A stretch of DNA of 64,000 nucleotides from Calliphora vicina (Eukaryota; Arthropoda; Insecta; Diptera; Calliphoridae): the NCBI RefSeq assembly GCF_958450345.1, contig NC_088782.1, forward strand, positions 62,772,501-62,836,500, read 5' to 3'. Position 1 is the stretch's first letter, and each line of letters starts with the position of its first letter. The translations under genes were made by a program, and so were the position numbers. Positions 44,196 through 56,008 of the stretch are shown here, piece after piece. The notes under the pieces are model-generated. The model was not told the DNA's origin. It made no database searches and saw only the letters and a list, made by a program, of their open reading frames with translations.

Positions 44196-46690
44196 CTTAT
44201 TATGTCTGTCTCACTTCATGAACATTTCCCTTAATATGTTGTAAAAGAACCTGACCTGGCAACTCTGTCGTTCTACAATCGTCAACAACACGATAAATTC
44301 TTGCACATACTTTTATATTGGTTTGCTGTTGTTGTTGTACATACGTATTTTTTGTGTAATCGATCATGTTAAGAAATTCATAGACGATTCTTCCACTCAT
44401 CTATTATTTGCGATTATGCTTGTATTTGAAAATTCGTTAAGAATGTTTGTGTGTACATGCATACATATGTACATAAATATACAATAAATTAATTGTTAAT
44501 TCTTGTTTTTCTTATACTCTTTCGTTCTCTCTATCTTTACCTCATTTAATTTGATGTTGTTGTTGTTCTATATACTGTTGTTTTGTTTATTTCTGCCATA
44601 ATTTTCATTTTTTCTGTTCATTGTGTATGAGAGACAGCACTGCAAAATAGAAATTACCAAAAAGGTATCAAATAAAAGAAATAAAGGACCAAATTGTTAA
44701 TAAAATGTAATTAATAGATTTATTCTCATCTTCATAATCAAATTTTTATAAAAGAAAATTTGTTTTATAAACCTTTGATAAATTTAAGAATTTATTATGA
44801 ATTGATTTACAAAGTTCTATCAAAAAATTATAAATTTTTTTAGATGGTGAAGGGATTTTATCTTCCTTGTATATCGAGCACCTGCTTCACTTAGTAAAGT
44901 TTTTTGGTGTAATCGTTTTTCAGCCAGAAATATTTTCAATTCAATCAGAACGAACTCCAACTTCATGAGAGAAATCTGCTTAAATCATCCGCCAACTAAA
45001 ACATCTGTTTTTCTCTTAATAATTTTGAAATGGATTTGATTAGAGCGGTACGGCTTACTCACACTTTACCAAAAGTTACTGCTTTGTTTACGGGAAATAC
45101 AAGGAGGTTTTAGACTCGCTTCTTTGATTTGGTGAATGTAGCACTAGTGACAAGATCATCTTGTAAGAAGAATAGAGATGTGTCAAAGATGGTCCTTGAA
45201 GCTACCGCTCATCATTTGATTTTAATAAAATGAGGAATTTTGCATTGGTTGCTACTGACTCCTCGATAATGGACACTGGGTGTGATGTATTTAATCTTCT
45301 CACTGGACGTTTCTTTTTGTACGCTTCACTTGAAAGACTTTCGTTCCTGTCTGGAGATTTCATTAACATAAAAAAAATCTGTTTAATTTCAACAGACCAC
45401 ACAAGACGATGTAGAATAAGTGTGAGAAATAATGAGTGTGAATTTTAAGGGATGCTTGTTAATACATCAGAACATGTCTAGCTTTGGGTTCATGTAGGAC
45501 GAAAATTTGGTGGTCTTGTGTGATGTCTATTGCTAAAAGTTATTAAAATCTTGATTCAAGACCTGCTGTTTACTCAATAAATCGCTCCAAATGATAATAC
45601 CTTCGAATAATAAATTGAACACTTTGAATATAGCAACCTCTGAGCTTGCAACCTCTCAATTCGAATCTAATTCAAAGCATCCATGCATTTTGAGGGATAA
45701 ATAGACGTCTCTTACTATGCAGTAGACTTCTGGAAATTAAATACGTAGCTCAGATAGTAATTCATAGTTCATAACTGAACTAAGTCTGCGACAGATTTGA
45801 ACTAGTTCATTTAGTTCAAAAAAATTTAATCGTTCATGAACTACCCAGGCGTACTCGCCAGAAATTTTAATAAATTTTTCACCATTAATAGCGTTTTTTA
45901 ACTTTTGTGTACTATCCAATATTTTAGAGGTTTTCGAATAATATAGAGTTAAAAACACTTTCTCCCGGACAAAGGCCGTTTATTAAAACTTTTAATTAAT
46001 AATTGTAGAATTAAATCTGAAATTATATAAAACATTATTATGATCGGATAATTAGTATAGTAGATATTTACGATTTTATGTTTATCTAATGCACAAATCG
46101 AATTAATAAATTATCTTTAAGTTCTGCCACTAAGTCATAGAAATACAAATTGAGCTTTTTTGTACCAACAAAAAAAGTACATTTTTCCCCAATTATTATT
46201 TTCATCACTGCTATGTGATAAGTAGAAAACAAAGAGTAAATAGAGAAATAGATAAAGAGAGAGTAAGTAAACAATATGAAAAATAATAAAAAGAAAATAT
46301 TTCACGAATACATTCGTGCGTATTTTGGGGGGAATTGCGCTTATTAGAGATCAGTTTAATAGTCACACTCCTAGACAGTCGTACATGTACGTCACTACAT
46401 GAGAAATAAACGTTCATAAAAAATATAAAATCTTGCAAATAAAAACTGGGGGCTAGTGTTTTAGTAATAATAATAAAATTTCATTAAATGAAACAGATTT
46501 TTTTTATAAAACCATAAAATAATTTCATAAAAGTGATTTCAAATAACTAATTATCATATTTACTATAAAAAATTGTTAAAATATTTAAAACAGTTAATAA
46601 AATGGAATAAAAAAGATACATATAAAAAAAAAAATCTTAGAAAATTTTTGTTTACGTAAATGAAAAAATAAATTATTAAATTTCTTTGGT
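44196..46690. other. mostly unassigned; possible transposase trace at 45050-45450 (minus)
   Basis: A/T-rich DNA with CA/TG and CTTTC tracts. On the minus strand at 45202-45402 a 66-codon frame reads KKRPVRRLNTSHPVSIIEES + VATNAKF. It faintly recalls the linker region of Tc1/mariner-type transposases, too weakly to call. No other feature. Confidence 0.35.
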
Positions 46691-47658
46691 GTTTTCTATT
46701 TGTTATTGCAAGTATTGTATGTTTGTATTATTGTTGTTGTTGTTTTTATTAAAAGAAAAGCAAAACTAAAGTGCAGTGAAGTGTTAAAGAAAACACACCA
46801 ACATGTAAAAAAGAAACAAAATAAATAGACGTGATCAATACCAAAAACGGATTAAAAAAAAGTGCAAAAGAATTGATACCACATATCAGAGGAAAATACA
46901 AAAAAAAAGAGACAAGCAGCAGCAATACTCGCACAACAATGCGAGTAAGTGAGATAAACAAAAGAAAATAATACAATAATAACAACAGCAGCAACAACAA
47001 TAAGAAATGAAAATATCCCCCCTTTTTCTTAAGTAAAGGCTCCTCTTTCTTATTCTCTCTCTCTCTGTCTCTTATTATTTATTATAATAAACACTGGCAC
47101 TCTCAGAACAAGAATAGCGGTTTAAAAGAAAATTGAGAAAACAAACAAATTAATAATAAAAGCCAGAAAATAAATTTGTAGAATACAAGCTGTCAAAATT
47201 AATAATATTTTAAGACAAACGTTTGTCATTTCGTTTTATTAAATATACGACTAGATTTTTTTTAACTATTGTTATCAATTTTATTTAAATTTCCATAAAA
47301 TTTTATCAAACATTCTTATTCTTTTACTTGCAAAAACAAAATAGTGTTAGAAGACAAATATTAAAAACAAAATTAATAATAAAAAATAATTAACCAAAAT
47401 TCTCCCTCAAAAAAGTGTTAATTTAAAGCAACAAAATTATTTGTATATAATCCAAATAATAAATAAGTTTCCTAAGAAGAAATTATACAAACAACTTTTG
47501 TACGGTTGCCGGCTTAACAATAGCGGCCAGCCAGCAGTTTACAAGTAATTACTGCATTATTTTTGGGGCAACATCTGTTACACCTACATCATCCCTTTCA
47601 ATATAGACGCCGTTGTACAACGTCATCATTATCATCATCATTATTGTAAACGTTCAAG
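46691..47658 (+). promoter_or_regulatory. Mbs: probable 5' region of Mbs (untranslated exon and leader)
   Basis: Upstream of the Mbs start the plus strand is A-rich and stop-filled, as in fly leaders. A donor-like GTAAGTGA is at about 46948. A pyrimidine tract (47045-47077, with a CT run) leads to CTCTCAG at about 47100-47106, a usable acceptor. The final 150 bases before the ATG are less A/T-biased and carry a (CAT)n-like run (atcattatcatcatcattat). No TATA box or initiator was fixed, so exon limits are not established. Confidence 0.4.
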
Positions 47659-47913
47659 ATGACATCTTTAGATATACGCAATAATTCGGCCGTTATGAAA
47701 CGTGCCGAACAACTTAAACGCTGGGAAGAATCGGATACAAATCAACAACCTCCTGTTCCTCGACCCGAACCTGGTAATCGCATTAAATTCTCATCGGGAT
47801 GTATATTTTTGGCCGCATGTTTGGCGAGCGACAAAGAAGAAGTGTTAAGGATGTTAGAGCAAGGTGCCGACATAAATACCGCCAATGTTGATGGTCTAAC
47901 AGCTTTGCATCAG
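47659..47913 (+). CDS. Mbs: Mbs first coding exon (myosin phosphatase targeting subunit, MYPT family)
   Basis: Encodes the N-terminal 85 residues of the regulatory subunit that targets protein phosphatase 1 (PP1) to myosin II. In flies this protein acts downstream of Rho kinase in actomyosin control (family knowledge). Visible features: MyPhoNE motif RAEQLKRW (residues 15-22), PP1-docking RVxF-type motif RIKF (41-44), then the first ankyrin repeat (about 49-77, with LAACLASDKEEVLRMLEQGA) and the start of the second (DGLTALH, 78-84). The ATG at 47659 has A at -3 and the N terminus matches the length expected for the family. The exon ends at CAG|GTGAGT (47913/47914), phase 0. The remaining ankyrin repeats and C-terminal parts are not in this window. 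No damage seen. Confidence 0.95.
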
Positions 47914-48602
47914 GTGAGTTTTATTTTAAAGTAATTCGATTTAAGCTGCAAATCTTAATTTGAACTTTTTGAGCGTAATTGCTAAAAAGTTTTTTATGAT
48001 TTTTAAAAATATGTTTAGCTAAATAATAATATGATTGGATAAAGTTAACATGTGTATCATAGGCTCTTAACTTTTCAAAAGTATTTGATAGAAATTGAAA
48101 ATTTTGATTCTAATAAAAATAAAAGTCCATTATGTGGATGACAAATTAATGTGTTGTTCAGTATTAAAATAATATTTAAATAGTATGTAGTACTTTTATC
48201 AATCGCAATGTACTAAAATTGAATTTGTTATATAAGCGTAATAGTTTTACGACACCTTTTATTTGAATTTTGTGACTTCGGGAAAAGTCCAATTCTTGGC
48301 AATAATTTTGACAGTAGCCCAATAATTTTGAATATTGCTTTGTTTTAATAAAACTTCTGAAAATTACGAATTAAATCGTTGGAATAATTGTATAATAAAC
48401 GTTATATTAAACTATGACATTTCTAACTTTTTTTTGTTCGGGGTCAAAGGTCAAAATTTTAAATATTAGGGAATTTTCAAAAATGAATAACGTAATATTT
48501 CCTAAATTCATAGGAAAGTATTTAAAAAGAAAATTAACACTGGGGTTGATTTTGCAACTCGGTTCAAAAAGAAAATCGTTCGAATTTATATATTTTAAAT
48601 AT

Positions 48603-49153
48603 TGTTACGTTTTAACCCTTTCAAAACGTTGGTTTATTTCCTTTAAATAAACCGGATACTTTTCATTGCAAATAAAAGCCGTTTAGTAGTTTAAAAATTG
48701 TAACAACTCTTTATTTAAAATGTACAACAACCACAGAATTAAATAGTCACTCAATGTTTTTTATACACGTTTATAAATTCTCAAAAATACAGACACTTTA
48801 TAATGTACACGAATTCACTTGAAAAATACAGCACACTTTAAGGCACTCAGTTGATGTTTATACGAATAGCGTCTGTGATAAACTCACTAACGACTGCAAC
48901 CATCTGCATTCTAGATTGTTCTTTAACTGTCTAGAGGTTTCTAATACATACGCCATCTGTGGTGTACTTTCTACAATGTTCTTTAACTGAATATTCGAAT
49001 TCGGTCGCAGCAAACAGCGTTGCCAACTTACGATCAATGGTCAACTGAAAGGTTTTATTCAATGTTAATAATGCCCACAGATATGTTAAAGTTTGGGCAC
49101 TTAAATCAGCCGTTAAAATCGTCATATTTGAATTCAAGTACAATTTCGTAACA
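48603..49153 (-). mobile_element. solo LTR, 551 bp, TSD ATAT
   Basis: TGTTACG at 48603 and CGTAACA ending at 49153 are the inverted TG...CA ends of a long terminal repeat. ATAT is duplicated at 48599-48602 and 49154-49157. Neither internal retrotransposon coding nor a second LTR is present, so recombination has left a solo LTR. On the minus strand a TATA-like gtataaaaaaca and later AATAAAGAGTTGTTACA occur in promoter-then-polyadenylation order, which sets the orientation as antisense to Mbs. Four- or five-bp duplications suit Ty3/gypsy-type elements; the exact family is unknown. Confidence 0.85.
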
Positions 49154-49469
49154 ATATAGTATTTCGAAAATGTTTTCTTTCGAATCGAATTCCACAATTG
49201 CCACAAATATTACCCTAAAACAAATTTTGGATTATGTTTCGCTATTCTAATCACTTTTGTATACTATTCGATGTAAAACCAACCTGCAGCACTAATAATC
49301 GAATCCAACTTTCAATTATCCGACCCAAATAAGCTGAGGAGGTATTTCAGTGTTTCAGCATCCAAGCATGAGCAACTATGAACATCTACAAGAACCTATA
49401 GTCGCTAAAGGGGCCATAGCAGACTCGATATCGAGCACGTAGCCATAGTAGACTATCTCTGAGCAGAAC

Positions 49470-49700
49470 TAACTAGTTCCATCTGTATAGACAACTTACA
49501 GAATGCAAGTTAAACTCCAAACATCCAGTCGATTTTATCGTCTTGGATACCATATTTAGCCAGTTCGTTCGCAATGTAATTGCCAGATATGTCAGCATTA
49601 TTTTCGCCATAGTATACGAGCGAATACTAATTCGAACATACGAGCATGACTTTTTTTCAGAGGAATGCAAAAGCCTCCCCGCAGACTTGGAGGCATTTGT
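49470..49700 (-). pseudogene. LINE-3 fragment: RNase H domain
   Basis: On the minus strand one frame gives ENNADISGNYIANELAKYGI + QDDKIDWM. It corresponds to the G-H-x-x-I-x-G-N-x-x-A-D-x-L-A-K block of LINE-encoded RNase H, with H and D replaced. It resembles the RNase H of LINE-1 but is a separate copy. Confidence 0.7.
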
Positions 49701-50289
49701 ATATATCTAGAGCCATGGTAGGCGTTCATATTGTTCAGGTTACAAACAACCCGAATGTGAACAAAAGAGCGTAATAGAACGTAAAAATACACACATTTCA
49801 TTCAGTTGCTTGATGTTGTTGTGGATATTTTATTTTTTACCCAAAAAAGCACACAAATTAAATGACTCTATTTGCCTACCAATGATCTAGAATATGTCAT
49901 TCCGAGCGAATTTTTTGTCAGAAAATAGAACGAATATCCCATGACAACTCTATTCAGATTAAAAGAATGAAATCCTAGGCTGTTGAAAATAAATACAAAA
50001 ATTAAATAAAAATCCTAATTATTATGAAGTTGCTACTATAATACACCGCTTTTAAATCTAAATAGTGTTGTTTCCAGATGATTTCACTGTTATCTCAGCA
50101 GATCTTAACATCAATGACAAAATATCCCAATATCTGAAAACCATTATAGACCTTTTGCGGGAAGCCGATTTATCGCATTCAATATCCAGAAAAATTTATC
50201 GTAATTTTCTAATTTGAGATTATGACATTCAAAATCGAGCAAGATATTTAGTACATAGTGGCATTTGATCTGTATTGTCTGCTAACTGA

Positions 50290-50460
50290 GTTGTTTACAA
50301 ATAGTTCAGAATAATGCACTCCATATTGCAATGTATGTGTCAAAATGAAGAATGTGGATAATCTTCATGAGTCGACCAGGATGCTGTCAGTCAAGCAACT
50401 TATTTTTATAGACCAGACAGTTCCCAATCCAATCAACTAACCATGGATTTATTCCCATGA
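50290..50460 (+). pseudogene. LINE RT C-terminal fragment
   Basis: The plus strand shows QNNALHIAMYV, then in another frame VDNLHESTRMLSVKQ. These match the QNAALRTVTG...LHEET.VLPVK segment seen in LINE-2. Surrounding text to 50684 is probably decayed LINE as well. Confidence 0.55.
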
Positions 50461-50692
50461 CAGCCAGTTCTATGCACCGGAATGACCCAAGTTCACTCGA
50501 TCGAAGACTGCCAACACAGCAACAATTGCTGTTACAACAATAACCAATCTTTGGATTCTTATGCAAGTTAGACTTTTGACATCATTGTATAGACATCCTG
50601 GATGTCATGGTCTCCTAAGTCGACCGATTGTTTACAGCGACTGCGGAAATGTTCATAAATTTGCGATCCTTGAAGACATTATTGGTTATAGA

Positions 50693-52023
50693 CAGGGCAA
50701 CCAAAAATATGCAATATCATATTTTTTGCTGTGCGTTGTATAAGCATATGAGTTAGTTATTTATCCGTTTCAGACAATTTTAAGAATTTTGGCATCGATT
50801 TGTTAGTGCATATTTTTGCATATTTTGCCCTTTACTGCATATTTTGCATTTTATAGCATATTTTTGCATTTTTAACTCATAACTGCATATTTTTGTTGCA
50901 TATTTTCTTTTATTTTTCATTATTTTATTTTCCTGATATAATTTTATTGTTTGTATTGTAATTTTTCATTTCTATATTTTACTATTTTGTTAAATACTTA
51001 AATAAAAAATAGAGTACCCATAATCGACTTATCTTCATAGAGTTTTCGTTAACTTAAGGGAGCTTAGTTTCCATATATTTCAATTAAATTAAAAATATAC
51101 ACACACAAATATTAAAATTTAACAAATATGTAGTAAAAATACATAAAAAATTAAAAGAAAATTCCAAAATTGTATGTTATAATGAGCAACTTCTTAAAAA
51201 AATTTTGGATACATTTAAAATAAGGAATTTAAGGCAGCTTGAGACAGTTATGTTTGGGCATTAATAGTTTACCACTAATGTAAAATTAAACAAGTATTCA
51301 ACAGACGTTCAGAATATTAAGATCTATCAAAATCTCGCGTTCAAAACCCGTTGATATATTTACACAACTTGTAAAAAAATTTATTAAGAAATCATTAAAA
51401 AAGTATATACGTGGATATCGATAGACGATACAATGGATGAGAAAGGAAGAAACATAGGAAATGTCACGGTATTTTGAGTCCCAATGATAAAACTTGAACA
51501 ACAATTTTTTTTTAATTTTTTTAATTGCCGCAGTCTTACTTCCTCAGTATAGATCTTATAAACATTGGGACACATGGATTAAGAATGTAAAATGTTATGC
51601 CACTAATTACTAAAAAAATTTTGAAGTATTAGGCAGTTTAAAAGATGAGACAAATCAATTGATTATGATTGTCTAAGAAACTCGGAAATCTAAAACAAAG
51701 ATTTAGTTTAAAAATTTTAAAACTTAAGTAAACACATAGTAATTTATTGCTAAATATAATAAAATGAATTGAATCTAACTATTTTCATGTGGTGCCAAAT
51801 TCACTAAAATCTAAATTTAATTCTATAATAACCAATTTTAATTTATGAGCTCAATATTTTATTTACTTATTGTATATTTTTTTTAATAAAACTTTGAAAT
51901 CAAACAATAACCAACTATTTTTAAGTGCATATTTTTTATATATTAATAGCATATTTTTCGTTTTTAAGTGCATATTTTATGCGCATAAAACACTTTTTTT
52001 AGAGCATATTTTTGGTTGCCCTG
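50693..52023. mobile_element. non-autonomous hAT element, 1331 bp, TSD GTTATAGA
   Basis: CAGGGCAACCAAAAATATGC and its perfect complement GCATATTTTTGGTTGCCCTG are the ends. GTTATAGA is duplicated at 50685-50692 and 52024-52031. Both subterminal regions carry many GCATATTTT words (50800-50910 and 51920-52010), likely transposase-binding repeats. The interior is A/T-rich without a transposase frame. It is inserted into decayed LINE sequence. Confidence 0.95.
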
Positions 52024-52109
52024 GTTATAGACAATAATGCCTAAGCAATTTCGAATAGTGGGAATCCACTTCCGAGTTACTTAAGATCTACAACTGCACA
52101 ATTAAGGGC

Positions 52110-52400
52110 CGGTTAGTGCAGTTTCTTCAACTGCAACAATGAATGATTTATTCCTGACGTTTTTAAATTCTGCATAGCCCTCACGAACTTGCCCTTGTTC
52201 ATATTTCGCAACATGTGCGTCATTGCAGTGGCTATCAAAAGTGACACCCAAAATTTTCGGTCGTCCACTGTCAGAATTTGTGCGCCGTCAACCATGATGC
52301 CTAATTTGAGTTTTATCACCTTCGTCCAGGAGGTGAAGAGTGTTGTCGATGACTTCGTTGGTGATAACTGTAGGATACGCCCAGTGTAGAAATTGTGAAT
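52110..52400 (-). pseudogene. LINE RT fragment (thumb region)
   Basis: Minus-strand frames read LSPTKSSTTLFTSWTKVIKL and ILTVDDRKFWVS, the equivalents of the SPxKSxxTLFT and PKILGVTFDS blocks that follow the YADD site in jockey-type RTs. Orientation is opposite to the fragment at 50290-50460, so they are different insertions or an inversion. Confidence 0.7.
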
Positions 52401-52950
52401 TTCGTTGAGTTAACCATTTACCATTCATATCAGCACCTGTAACGGTAGTCGAGCTGCAAGAATATTGATTAATAACGGTTACATAGAGGTAACGGTTGTC
52501 AGTATGGATTATTTTGTATTTCTTCAGACCCTAGCAGATCTAGGGGACTGTTCCGAAATAGTGATTTTTCCTATCATTTAGGGTGACAACTAGTTACTAG
52601 GGTTCTATAGCTGAAATAAAAAGTAGGCGACGCATTGTATTCTCATTCCGGCTAAATAGAGTCAGTTACCTAACTGGCTACTTGATCAGAGTGCTAATTT
52701 ATATCAAATATTCAGTCCAATAACCGATTGCCTTTAAAGAAACCTTCATCTGACAAATCTACAATAGATTACTTCTGGTGGGTAAAATAACTACTTACTA
52801 TAGTGCAGTATAAAATAAACGTTTAAAGTGACTACAATCTAGGTTACTAAGAGACACTAAAGTGACAATTGACTTTACTATAGGTTGCATGGGATGTCAG
52901 TATACTTATGCAAAAAGAAAATAAACTGTTTGAGAATTATATCAACATAA
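52401..52950. other. no recognised feature except one flank repeat
   Basis: The block ataaacgtttaaagtgacta + caatctaggttactaagaga at about 52815-52860 recurs diverged at 56050-56096, on the other side of the 52951-56008 insertions. Confidence 0.5.
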
Positions 52951-54352
52951 TATATGAGGGATTTCATGTCAAGTGAACCAACTTTTAAAATCGATGTCTT
53001 CCTATTGGATAGTAATTCAGACACAATTTTTTAACAAGATCGGTCGAGAACTCTTGGAGTTGGAGGGGGTCAAAATTTGACCTTTCGGCCAAACATGTGA
53101 TTTTTCTCATCCATGTAACTTATTACCTATTGTTCTTAGCAAAATGTGTCCCAAATAGTTTAGATAGCTATTTCTTCAATCTTCCGAAAAAAAAAAATAT
53201 TTAAAAAAAAATTAAAAAAATTTTAATATTTTTTTTCCTTTTTCTATTTTTTTTTTCAAAAAGGGCTCTTTTCTTAAAATGAAGCTTAGATATTTTCCTT
53301 GAGGACCTATTTGGTCGCTTAGTGGGATGCGATTTCGATATCTATAAAAAAAATATTTTCTAACTCAAAACATGCAATTTTAGATTTTTTTTTGCAAAAT
53401 CAAAAACTTTGTTGACTTTTTTTTCGAAATGGGCCCTGTTTTTATACCCATCACCTTCGTGAGAAGGGTAAATATAAGTTTTTCATGCCGTTTGTAATTT
53501 CCTCAATATAATTTTCCGACCCTATAAAGTATATATATTCTGGATCCTTATATATAGCGGAGTCGTTTAAGCCATGTTCGGAGCGGAGTCTGTCTGTCCG
53601 TCTGTTTGTTGAAATCAATTTTCTGAATACCCCAGATATCTTCGGGATCCAAATCTTTAATAATTCTGTCAGACATGCTTTCGAGAAGTTTCCTATTTAA
53701 AATCAGCAAAATCGGTCCACAAATGGCTGAGATATGAGGAAAAAACCAGGACAACCTCGATTTTTTACCTATATCTGGATTACTAACGACGTATATAAGA
53801 CCATATTCAGTTGGACCTACAATGGGTGAAAATCAGAAAAAAATATTTTTTAACCCAATTTTTTTTTTACCAAAAATAAAAAACATAAAATTTTTTTTTA
53901 AAATTTAAAAAAAAATTTAAAAAACAAAAAATTTATTTTAAAATTTATAAAATTAAAAAAAAATTTTAAAAATTCGAAATTTTTTTTTCCAAAGTTGTTT
54001 TTTTTATTTTTTGGAAAATCTTTATTTGTATTTTGAAGTATAATTTGGTGAAGGGTATATAAGATTCGGCACAGCCGAATATAGTTCTCTTACTTGTTAT
54101 TTTTTTTATAATATATTTTAATTTTTAAATAAATATGCAATTTTTTAATTTTTTTTGCTTGTGTCTATTCCTTTAAGACCTATTTGGTTGCTTAGTGGGA
54201 TGCGAGTGAGATATATAGCAAAATAAATGTCTTGTAACTGAAAAATTGTGTCTGAATTTACTATTCAATAGGTCTAACCTTGTTGCAAATTTCATCCCGA
54301 TCGAAACACATCGATTTTAAAAGTTGGTTCACTTGACGTGAAATCCCCCATA
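52951..54352. mobile_element. TIR element with 44-bp inverted ends, hosting a family A copy
   Basis: Left TATATGAGGGATTTCATGTC and right complement (ACGTGAAATCCCCCATATA-type) start an inverted repeat of about 44 bp, through AAGTGAACCAACTTTTAAAA. A block with acctatttggtcgcttagtg + ggatgcga occurs at about 53305 and again diverged at about 54178 in direct orientation. Those two blocks bracket the nested family A copy. No transposase frame. Without the family A copy it would be about 0.74 kb. Confidence 0.8.
53441..54098 (+). mobile_element. repeat family A copy nested in the TIR element
   Basis: 5' stem tatacccatcaccttcgtga with gaagggtaaatataag, core with a small internal repetition (gttcggagcggagtctgtct), and 3' end TTCGGCACAGCCGAA + tatagttctcttacttgtt. 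Near full length except for a short central gap. Confidence 0.88.
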
Positions 54353-54356
54353 TATA

Positions 54357-56008
54357 CAGTGGTGGTCAAAACATATGCAACTAGCAACAGAATTTTACAA
54401 AAGTTGTTTTAATAAGTTTTAAAGGTAAACAAAAATATTCATTTGCTTATAATATTTTTTTATTAATGCTTTAAAAATAAGAATATGAAATTTAATTCAG
54501 AATTTTTTGCATTGAAAAGAAAAAAAATTAAAAAAACCACGTATGGGTTGAAATTTCACTGGCCAAAACATATGCAACTAATTGCTTCTAAAACATTTAT
54601 GTCTATAAAACTTAATAGTTGGTGGCAAATCCTATATTTTCAATGACGGCCTTACATCGGCATAGCAGTAAAGCTGTCAAATTGGCAATAAATTTTGCAG
54701 GAATAGCGTTCCAAGCATCTAACAATCCTTGAAACATAATATCTGAATTAGTGCAATTTTCGGGATCCCCAAAGGTTCTCAATGGGGTTTAGATCTGGTA
54801 ATTGTGGTGGCCATTCCATTACCGAAACTCTTTCTTGTGCTAACCACGATTTAACAACATGTTAAGAGTGCTTGGGGTCGTTATCGTACTGAATAACTCA
54901 TCGAAGAGGCATATTATTCGCAGAATTTGGAAGCATTACTCTTTCCAAGATGCCTCTATAGATAAATCCATCCATTATTTCATTAATTTTGCTCGATGGG
55001 CCAACTCCAGCAGCAGAAAAACAGTCCCCATACCATTACATTGCATCCTGCATGTTTCACCGACGTTTTCCCTACTCGCAAAAAACCGCTTATATCTAAA
55101 CGTAATCAAAAGATACGTTTGAAGTTTGCTATGGAGCATTTAAATTGGTCAGTTATGGTCAGCTATGGAGCATTTAAATTGTCATATTTAGCGACGAATC
55201 CGAATTTAATATCATCGGAAGTGATTTCATTTGTTACGAAAGACGACCAGTTAACACGCGGCTTCAAGCGCGATACTGCAAAAAGACAGTGAAACATGCA
55301 GGGTGCAATGTACTGGTATGGGGACTGTTTTTCTGCTGCTGAAGTTGGCCCATCGATCAAAATTAATGAAATAATGGATGGATTTATAGAGGCATCTTGG
55401 AAAGAGTAATGCTTCCAAATTCTGCGAATAATATGCCCCTTCGATGTGTTATTCAGTACGATAACGACCCCAAGCACTCTTAACATGTTGTTAAATCGTG
55501 GTTAGCACAAGAAAGAGTTTCCTTAATGGAATGGCCACCACAATTACCAGATCTAAACCCCATTGAGAACCTTTGGGAAATCGTTAATCAAAGAATCGAT
55601 CCCGAAAATTGCACTAATTCAGATATTATGTTTCAAGGATTGGTAGATGCTTGGAACGCTATTCCTGCAAATTTTATTGCCCATTTGACAGCTTTACTGC
55701 TTTGCCGATGTAAGGCCGTCATTGAAAATATAGGATTTGCCACCAACTATTAAGTTTTATAGACATAAATGTTTTCGAAACAATTAGTTGCATATGTTTT
55801 GGCCAGTGAAATTTCAACCCATACGTGGTTTTTTTAATTTTTTTTCTTTTTAATGCAAAAAATTCTGAATTAAATTTCATATTCTTATTTTTAAAGCATT
55901 AATAAAAAAATATTATAAGCAAATGAATATTTTTGTTTACCTTTAAAACTAATTTAAACAACTTTTATAAAATTCTGTTGCTAGTTGCATATGTTTTGAC
56001 CACCACTG
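54357..56008 (+). mobile_element. fold-back Tc1-like element (giant palindrome), TSD TA
   Basis: Ends CAGTGGTGGTCAAAACATAT / complement, flanked by TA (54355-54356 and 56009-56010). The left arm 54357-55060 is an almost exact inverted copy of the right arm 55289-56008. Differences include a deletion of about 21 bases near 54766 and a 4-base gata insertion near 54960. The 228-bp spacer (55061-55288) is single-copy and holds transposase text (KKPLISKRNQKIRLKFAMEH) that continues into the right arm. The 5' half of an ordinary Tc1 element has thus been replaced by an inverted copy of its 3' half. Confidence 0.93.
55069..55753 (+). pseudogene. Tc1-like transposase remnant, catalytic core without DNA-binding domain
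   Basis: Plus-strand frames, separated by shifts, give KKPLISKRNQKIRLKFAMEH, FSDESEFNIIG (first catalytic D), IQYDNDPKHS (second D) and PIENLWEIVNQRI (E of the DD34E triad), ending IENIGFATNY-stop. All three acidic residues are still encoded, but frameshifts and a 36-bp-offset local duplication (ctatggagcatttaaattg at 55128 and 55164) break the frame. The N-terminal paired-like DNA-binding region is missing. The same coding text appears reversed in the left arm. Confidence 0.85.

Noticed and set aside
45737..45958. Minus-strand 73-codon frame
   Set aside because: Composed of GAACTAGTTCA-like repeated words and A/T runs; no domain recognised.
46749..47000. Minus-strand frame starting with a leucine run
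   Set aside because: It is the antisense of the CAA/CAG-like tract in the probable Mbs leader.
55163..55486. 107-codon minus-strand frame as an independent gene
   Set aside because: It is the reverse reading of the transposase arm, created by the palindrome; the matching frame exists at 54859-55122 on the plus strand.
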